NCBI GenBank assembly: GCA_934427095.1
Contig: CAKRYM010000038.1
Span: 1 to 9,950, forward strand
Direction of reading: 5' to 3'
Length of the DNA stretch: 9,950 bases
Source: an uncultured Bacillota bacterium
GTDB taxonomy: Bacteria; Bacillota; Dehalobacteriia; UBA4068
Shown: in pieces, positions 5,919-9,950 of the stretch
Layout: each line of letters opens with the position of its first letter
Numbering within the stretch: position 1 is the stretch's first letter
The notes under the pieces: model-generated
What the model saw: the letters and a program-made list of their open reading frames with translations, nothing else
What the model was told of the DNA's origin: nothing
The model's database searches: none
Made by a program: the position numbers and the translations under genes

Positions 5919-5946
5919 ATAGTATGCAAGGTGAGTTTGGTTGGTG
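5919..5946 (-). promoter_or_regulatory. Possible sigma-K-like promoter of the Cys-rich gene
   Basis: On the minus strand CACC (5943-5946), a 16-nt spacer and CATACTAT (5919-5926) resemble the Bacillus sigma-K consensus (mACm, 16 nt, CATAnnnTA) except for the last A. CATACTA also resembles -10 elements of the other sporulation sigma factors. No good sigma-A promoter is visible in the same spacer. These motifs are short and could be chance. Confidence 0.3.
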
Positions 5947-5958
5947 AGAGGAAATGGG

Positions 5959-6726
5959 TTAATATCTGCTGAGATCCGGGGTTAGCAGCTCCAATAGCCG
6001 CGCCATAAAAGCGTGATAATTGTCTTGTAATTCCGCCTTCATTCTTTCCAATAATTCCGCCATGGCAGAAATACTGGCCTCGCTTTGCGTAATGCCGGGT
6101 TTAAAGGCAAAGCTTTTTTTCTGACGCTGAGCAAGCATCAGTGGAGTGGGATGATCAATAGCATAAATCTGGGGAATACGATGGAATAATGCGGTTAAAT
6201 CCTCTTTTTCAAGTTGATAATACGAGGAAAGGACGGTTGCTGCTTGTGTTAAGGCGGCTTCGTCTTGGACAGCAGCCAATAATTCATCGCTTAAGGTAGG
6301 GTTTTCCTCTTGCGCCAGGAGATCGTAAGACATTTCTACGAAGTTGTGGGCTTTCCACCAGCGATATCCTGGCGGCATTTTTGTGGCTTCTGCCACTAAA
6401 TGCACATAACGCCCACCAATGGCAAAACACCAACCTTTGGCGCAACCTGGCCAAACTTCATCTGCATAGTAATCCACGCCTTTGGGGCAAAGTCCATGAC
6501 TTACAATACCCCTGGCTAAATCAAGGCTATCTGGGGTATGCTTTTGACACCAGTGATAAAACGCCTCGCCGTTACGATGAACCAAATTTCTTAGACGATT
6601 GCCTTGACTCCGGTCATGTGGAATGGCGCCAGAGGCTAAATCCGGCCACATACCGCCAATAATCATTAAGGGGGATGGGGCAGAATAGATTTTCTTATTG
6701 ACAAAATGATGAATTAATGGGAACAT
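5959..6726 (-). CDS. Helical protein with possible metal-binding His/Asp/Glu residues (zinc-dependent phospholipase C-like?)
   Basis: This 255-residue protein begins MFPLIHHFVNKK. The start at 6726 is chosen because GAGGT on the minus strand lies about 8 nt upstream; a longer reading to 6816 would overlap the YitT gene and lacks such a site. It is mostly helical and soluble. Possible metal ligands are H6/H7, D29 (in GGMWPDLASG), H50, H58, H77, H109 and E113 (HLVAE), and H127 with E131 (AHNFVE). The GxxxPD near the N-terminus and the HxxxE pairs recall the all-helical zinc-dependent phospholipase C/P1 nuclease fold, but the match is by eye and loose. It is divergent from the YitT gene with only 40 bp between start codons. 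Function is unassigned. Confidence 0.75.
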   Translation of the reverse strand: MFPLIHHFVNKKIYSAPSPLMIIGGMWPDLASGAIPHDRSQGNRLRNLVHRNGEAFYHWCQKHTPDSLDLARGIVSHGLCPKGVDYYADEVWPGCAKGWCFAIGGRYVHLVAEATKMPPGYRWWKAHNFVEMSYDLLAQEENPTLSDELLAAVQDEAALTQAATVLSSYYQLEKEDLTALFHRIPQIYAIDHPTPLMLAQRQKKSFAFKPGITQSEASISAMAELLERMKAELQDNYHAFMARLLELLTPDLSRY

Positions 6727-6766
6727 GAAAGTAACCTCAAAGAAGAGCAGGGTAGGGGGGAAGAAA

Positions 6767-7702
6767 ATGAAAAAGAATTTTCGCTGTAAGCACACCATAA
6801 AATGGCATTTGCGCAATATTTTGATGATGATTTTGGCCTCGTTTATTAGTACATTTGGCTATCTTGTTTTTATGTCTTGCAATGATTTATTGGCAAGCGG
6901 CATTTGGGGTGTGGCGGCTATTGTCAATCATTATTTGCCGATGATCCCTATGGCGGTATATATTGTGCTGTTAAATGCACCCTTGCTTATCCTTAGTTGG
7001 AAACGGTTGCAGCCTAGATTTGCGGTATATACGGTATTTGTGGTTATTTTACAAAGTGTACTGTTACTAGCCTTTGACGGGATTTTCCCAGAGTATACCA
7101 ATAATAAGCTGCTTGCTTGTATTGTCGGTGGTCTGCTCACTGGTATTGGCTCCGGCATTATCGTAAAGTTTTATTCCAGCGAAGGCGGCACAGAAGTAAT
7201 TGGCGTTTTGCTGAAGGATAAATTTGATTTAGGCGTAGCAGTGGTTAGTTCAATCATGAATATGATTGTTGTACTTTGCGCAGCCTTTATTTTTGGGTTC
7301 GAACCGGCAATGTATACCTTGGTTTCCATGTTTTTGGCCATGCTAGCGTTTAACCGCATCTTGGAAGGCTTTAATACGCGTCGTGATGTGCACATTATCA
7401 CAGAGAAAGGGGACGATATGGCCGCAGCGCTGATCCGTACGGTTGGCCGTGGGGTCACCAAAATGCAAGGGGAAGGCGCTTATTCCCATCGTAAGAAGGA
7501 TGTGCTGTATTGTGTGGTTTCCCGGCTGGAATTGGCCAGCTTAAAAGAAACCATTCAAGAGGTGGATGAACACGCCTTTGTGGTGATTAATGAAACCTAT
7601 GATATTATGGGCTTTTATCCCAACCTCTCATTGAAAGAAAGCAATGAAAAGAAACGGAAATCCCTTTGGCATATGAACGATGAGGACGATCAGGAAAGCT
7701 GA
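6767..7702 (+). CDS. YitT family membrane protein with C-terminal DUF2179 domain
   Basis: The 311-residue protein has about six hydrophobic segments, near residues 17-36, 59-78, 85-103, 114-135, 154-177 and 181-197, followed by a cytosolic domain at about 207-285. The motif SSEGGTEVIG (137-146) after the fourth segment and the C-terminal block KKDVLYCVVSRLE...VDEHAFVVINETYDIMG are hallmarks of the YitT/DUF161 plus DUF2179 architecture. The transported or sensed molecule is not known for the family. ATG 6767 is preferred over ATG 6725 because an AGGGGGG tract (6754-6760) sits 6 nt before it. This site is G-rich rather than a classical GGAGG. The extreme C-terminus (EDDQES) is encoded by the terminator stem and overlaps the convergent gene by 13 bp. 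Confidence 0.93.
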   Translation: MKKNFRCKHTIKWHLRNILMMILASFISTFGYLVFMSCNDLLASGIWGVAAIVNHYLPMIPMAVYIVLLNAPLLILSWKRLQPRFAVYTVFVVILQSVLLLAFDGIFPEYTNNKLLACIVGGLLTGIGSGIIVKFYSSEGGTEVIGVLLKDKFDLGVAVVSSIMNMIVVLCAAFIFGFEPAMYTLVSMFLAMLAFNRILEGFNTRRDVHIITEKGDDMAAALIRTVGRGVTKMQGEGAYSHRKKDVLYCVVSRLELASLKETIQEVDEHAFVVINETYDIMGFYPNLSLKESNEKKRKSLWHMNDEDDQES

Positions 7703-7714
7703 TCGTCCTTTTTT
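7684..7714 (+). terminator. Intrinsic terminator overlapping both convergent stop codons
   Basis: GGACGATCAG (7684-7693) pairs perfectly with CTGATCGTCC (7699-7708) around a 5-nt loop, followed by six T (7709-7714). The plus-strand stop TGA (7700-7702) lies in the 3' arm and the minus-strand stop (7690-7692) in the 5' arm. The minus strand has no T-run after the stem, so it terminates the YitT transcript only. Confidence 0.92.
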
Positions 7715-8403
7715 CTTTCGTTTTGCCGTAATTCTTGCCAAAGGGTAGGAGAAAGCACATCTTTGAGTAGAATTTCTGTGTAAGAGGTGTAACCTTTTAA
7801 CGGGCCCTCTGCATAGTCCTGTGGATTGACCAATTCCCGCAAGGGGCGTTGGGTTAACGGGGGTGCGCCATTGGCTTCCTCAGCCAATAAGAGGCGCGTC
7901 AGTTCATTTTCACCGGCATTGACGATTTCTCCCCTTAGTTCGGCAATTCGTTCACTTCTGGGTAGGCAAAAATGGCTACGGCAGACAAAAGCTCGTTCTG
8001 GCCAATGCCGGCAACAGCGGTTAACAGCATCCAAGTGGATACACATTCCATTGGGACGGCGGAAGGTGATGTCTGTAACGCCGTTTTCTACGGTAATCTC
8101 TCCGAAGGCAGCAATGACGGCATGAGCCGGCCATGGAGATGCCGGTAATAGGGAGGCCAGCCTAGGAATATCTGGCGCAATAAGGGGAGCCCGCTCTTGG
8201 CAGCAGCTGTCACAGCCCTTGCAATCGGCCATGTATTGCGCAGCAAATTGATCCAAAGCCAGCATAAAATCTTCCAAGGTGGCATCGTCGGCTAGGATTT
8301 GTAGGTCGCAACCATACCCTTGTCCGAGAAGATCATCTGTAATGGGAATGAGAAAAGCCCGAGCCTTGCACGGGGGCTGTTGATTAAGAATATGTTCTGT
8401 CAT
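7690..8403 (-). CDS. YkgJ family cysteine-cluster protein
   Basis: This 237-residue protein has the YkgJ-type (PF03692) cysteine cluster, a putative zinc or iron site of unknown function. The core is CKGCDSCC (C61, C64, C67, C68). It is followed after about 50 residues by GMCIHL (C121) and then CCRHWPERAFVCRSHFC (C130, C131, C141, C146), matching the usual C-x-hL ... C-x-R-P-x-xCR layout. There is no signal peptide or membrane segment. The N-terminal 55 residues and the C-terminal 80 residues lie outside the cluster, making it longer than minimal YkgJ proteins. The ribosome binding site before ATG 8403 is weak (an AGAGAG tract about 13 nt away), so the exact start is less certain. It is divergent from gyrB and convergent with the YitT gene. 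Confidence 0.87.
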   Translation of the reverse strand: MTEHILNQQPPCKARAFLIPITDDLLGQGYGCDLQILADDATLEDFMLALDQFAAQYMADCKGCDSCCQERAPLIAPDIPRLASLLPASPWPAHAVIAAFGEITVENGVTDITFRRPNGMCIHLDAVNRCCRHWPERAFVCRSHFCLPRSERIAELRGEIVNAGENELTRLLLAEEANGAPPLTQRPLRELVNPQDYAEGPLKGYTSYTEILLKDVLSPTLWQELRQNERKKDDQLS

Positions 8404-8460
8404 AATTGCAATAATTCTCTCTTTTCTGATGGAATCCCTGCCCGATTTTTCTTCCGGTTT

Positions 8461-8488
8461 TTTGAGAAAAAAGAAATTGCATTATAAT
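8461..8488 (+). promoter_or_regulatory. Possible second (upstream) gyrB promoter
   Basis: A perfect TATAAT (8483-8488) is preceded by TTTGAG (8461-8466) at 16 nt or TTGAGA (8462-8467) at 15 nt. The ATTATAAT is palindromic, so it could also be a -10 for the divergent YkgJ-type gene, although no matching -35 is evident on that strand. Confidence 0.35.
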
Positions 8489-8500
8489 AGTAGAATTCAC

Positions 8501-8529
8501 TTGAAAGGGACTATATGTTGTGGTATAAT
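8501..8529 (+). promoter_or_regulatory. Main gyrB promoter, near-consensus with extended -10
   Basis: TTGAAA (8501-8506), a 17-nt spacer and a perfect TATAAT (8524-8529) preceded by TGG (extended -10). The predicted start near 8536 gives a leader of about 58 nt. This is the best sigma-A promoter in the window. Confidence 0.85.
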
Positions 8530-8581
8530 ATAAACAATCGTACAATTCGTTTTTCTTAATTTTTTGGATGAATTTTGATTC

Positions 8582-8587
8582 GGAGGG
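8582..8587 (+). promoter_or_regulatory. Ribosome binding site that decides the gyrB TTG start
   Basis: GGAGGG lies 6 nt before TTG 8594, ideal spacing. The next in-frame ATG (8618) is 30 nt away from it and has no site of its own, so TTG is the likely start. Confidence 0.75.
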
Positions 8588-8593
8588 ACTGCA

Positions 8594-9950
8594 TTGAGTA
8601 ACGAGCAAAAGGAAAATATGCAGACGCAACAATCCAGCAATTATGGTGCGGAGCAAATTCAAATCCTGGAAGGGTTGGAAGGCGTTCGCCGCCGTCCTGG
8701 TATGTATATCGGGTCCACAGGGTCCAGAGGCTTGCACCATTTGGTCTACGAAATTGTAGATAACAGCATCGATGAGGCGTTGGCTGGTTTTTGTAATACC
8801 ATTAGCGTCACCATTCATGAAGATAACAGTATTACGGTTACCGATAATGGCCGCGGTATTCCCGTGGGCATTCATGAAAAGACAGGCAAAAGTGCTTTGG
8901 AAGCTGCTTTGACCATGCTGCATGCCGGCGGTAAGTTTGGCGGCGGTGGGTACAAGGTTTCTGGCGGTTTGCACGGCGTTGGTATGAGCGTGGTAAACGC
9001 TCTTTCTGTTTGGTTGGAAGTAAAGGTAGAACGGGACGGGTTTTTATATCAGCAAGAATACCGTCGGGGTAAACCGGTTTATGAATTGCGGCAAATCGGC
9101 CTTTCTGACCGTACTGGTACTACCATCAGCTTTGCTCCGGACCCGGAAATTTTCGAGGAACTAATCTATTCCCGGGAGACTCTTGCCAACCGTTTGCGTG
9201 AATTGGCTTTCTTAAATAAGGGGATTTCCATTACCCTGAAAGATGAGCGGGATAACTGGGAAAACGAATTCCGTTTTGACGGCGGGGTAGAGGATTTTGT
9301 TAAATTTATTAATACCAATAAAGATGCCCTGCATAAGGTCATTGTTTTCGAAGCGGAGAAAGATCGCGTTCAGGTAGAGATCGCCCTGCAATATACGGAT
9401 TCTTATACGGAAAATATTTTTTCTTACGTTAACAACATTCACACCCAGGAAGGCGGCACCCATGAATTAGGGTTTAAGATGGCCTTGACCCGGGTGGTAA
9501 ATGACTATGCTCGTAAATTGAATATTTTGAAGGATGCGAATCCTAATCTAAGCGGTGAAGACATTCGTGAAGGCATTACTGCCGTTATTTCTGTTAAAGT
9601 ACCGGAACCGCAGTTTGAAGGGCAGACGAAGACCAAACTGGGAAATACGGAAGTGCGTGGTATTGTCGACGCCGTTGTTTCCGAAGGGGTAGGGATGTAT
9701 CTGGAAGAACATCCTACGGAAACCAGGCGTATCATTGAAAAAACCGTTCAGGCTTCCCGGGCCAGAGAAGCTGCGCGAAAAGCAAGGGAAATGACCCGGC
9801 GCAAAACCGTTTTGGATCGCACCTCTCTCCCTGGTAAACTGGCTGATTGCTCGGTAAAAGATCCGGCCCTTTCTGAGCTTTTCCTGGTGGAGGGCGATTC
9901 CGCAGGCGGCTCTGCCATTGGCGGTCGTGATCGGCGTACTCAGGCTATCC
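8594..9950 (+). CDS. gyrB: DNA gyrase subunit B (3' end beyond the window)
   Basis: The window holds the first 452 residues of a protein normally about 640 long. GyrB is the ATPase half of gyrase, which introduces negative supercoils with GyrA. The GHKL ATPase domain has E53 (catalytic, in EIVDNSIDEA), N57, D84 in DNGRGIP, K114 and K121, and GGLHGVG at 124-130; the transducer loop QTK is at 344-346. TOPRIM begins with EGDSAGGS, with E433 as the metal-binding glutamate. Residue 442 is Ile where E. coli has Lys (K433), within SAIGGRDRRTQAI. GyrB rather than ParE is favoured by overall similarity to GyrB in the ATPase domain; the C-terminal part that would confirm this is not present. The start is TTG, served by GGAGGG. 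recF does not precede it, unlike the common dnaA-dnaN-recF-gyrB order. Confidence 0.95.
   Translation, partial: MSNEQKENMQTQQSSNYGAEQIQILEGLEGVRRRPGMYIGSTGSRGLHHLVYEIVDNSIDEALAGFCNTISVTIHEDNSITVTDNGRGIPVGIHEKTGKSALEAALTMLHAGGKFGGGGYKVSGGLHGVGMSVVNALSVWLEVKVERDGFLYQQEYRRGKPVYELRQIGLSDRTGTTISFAPDPEIFEELIYSRETLANRLRELAFLNKGISITLKDERDNWENEFRFDGGVEDFVKFINTNKDALHKVIVFEAEKDRVQVEIALQYTDSYTENIFSYVNNIHTQEGGTHELGFKMALTRVVNDYARKLNILKDANPNLSGEDIREGITAVISVKVPEPQFEGQTKTKLGNTEVRGIVDAVVSEGVGMYLEEHPTETRRIIEKTVQASRAREAARKAREMTRRKTVLDRTSLPGKLADCSVKDPALSELFLVEGDSAGGSAIGGRDRRTQAI

Noticed and set aside
5287..5922. Plus-strand open frames opposite the Cys-rich gene (5287-5520 and 5563-5922)
   Set aside because: Both are Ser/Thr/Val/Gln-rich shadows of the Cys codons on the other strand, without ribosome binding sites. 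The minus frame has a ribosome binding site and a terminator.
6698..6726. A perfect TTGACA (6698-6703) that could drive the YitT gene
   Set aside because: At 17 nt downstream there is only GAACAT (3 of 6 matches), and the site is inside the divergent gene's coding region, so I did not call a promoter.
8384..8974. Minus-strand 196-codon open frame across the gyrB start
   Set aside because: It overlaps the gyrB promoter and ATPase-coding region and has no family resemblance.

Overview
The window looks like chromosomal DNA of a low-to-moderate G+C member of the Bacillota. Genes carry strong AGGAGG-type ribosome binding sites, there are sigma-A-type promoters with extended -10 elements, and the families present (YitT, a short cold shock protein, a zf-trcl-type zinc-ribbon protein) are common in that phylum. 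The RNase P RNA is type A, not the type B of Bacillus and its relatives, so a clostridial, Peptococcia-like or Negativicutes-like organism is more likely than a bacillus. The genus cannot be fixed from the sequence. About 90% of the window is explained by ordinary genes, and I see no mobile element, CRISPR array or tRNA gene.

Region 1 (1-4315, all plus strand) is a tight co-directional run: a coiled-coil/C4 zinc-ribbon protein, the RNase P RNA gene rnpB starting about 22 bp after it, an unrecognised small helical protein, trmB (tRNA m7G46 methyltransferase, start overlapping the previous stop by 1 nt), thrC (threonine synthase) and an unrecognised membrane-anchored protein. It is closed by a strong terminator at 4277-4315. 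RNase P RNA and TrmB both act on tRNA, which makes the small protein between them worth testing for an RNA-linked role.

Region 2 (4316-5950) has a double zinc-ribbon protein (minus) divergent from a cold shock protein gene (plus), both with good promoters. A perfect 32-nt palindromic terminator then separates the cold shock gene from a convergent, extremely cysteine-rich protein (29 Cys in 226 residues, minus). This last is the most unusual gene here. Its composition, and a possible sigma-K-like promoter, suggest a disulfide-crosslinked surface or spore-layer protein, but that is inference.

Region 3 (5951-8403) contains a helical protein with possible metal-binding residues (minus), a divergent YitT/DUF2179 membrane protein (plus) and a convergent YkgJ-type cysteine-cluster protein (minus). 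The last two overlap by 13 bp inside one terminator hairpin, which makes both proteins end in the same DDQxS tail.

Region 4 (8404-9950) has a near-consensus promoter and the first 452 codons of gyrB, which starts at TTG and runs off the window. gyrB is not preceded by recF here.
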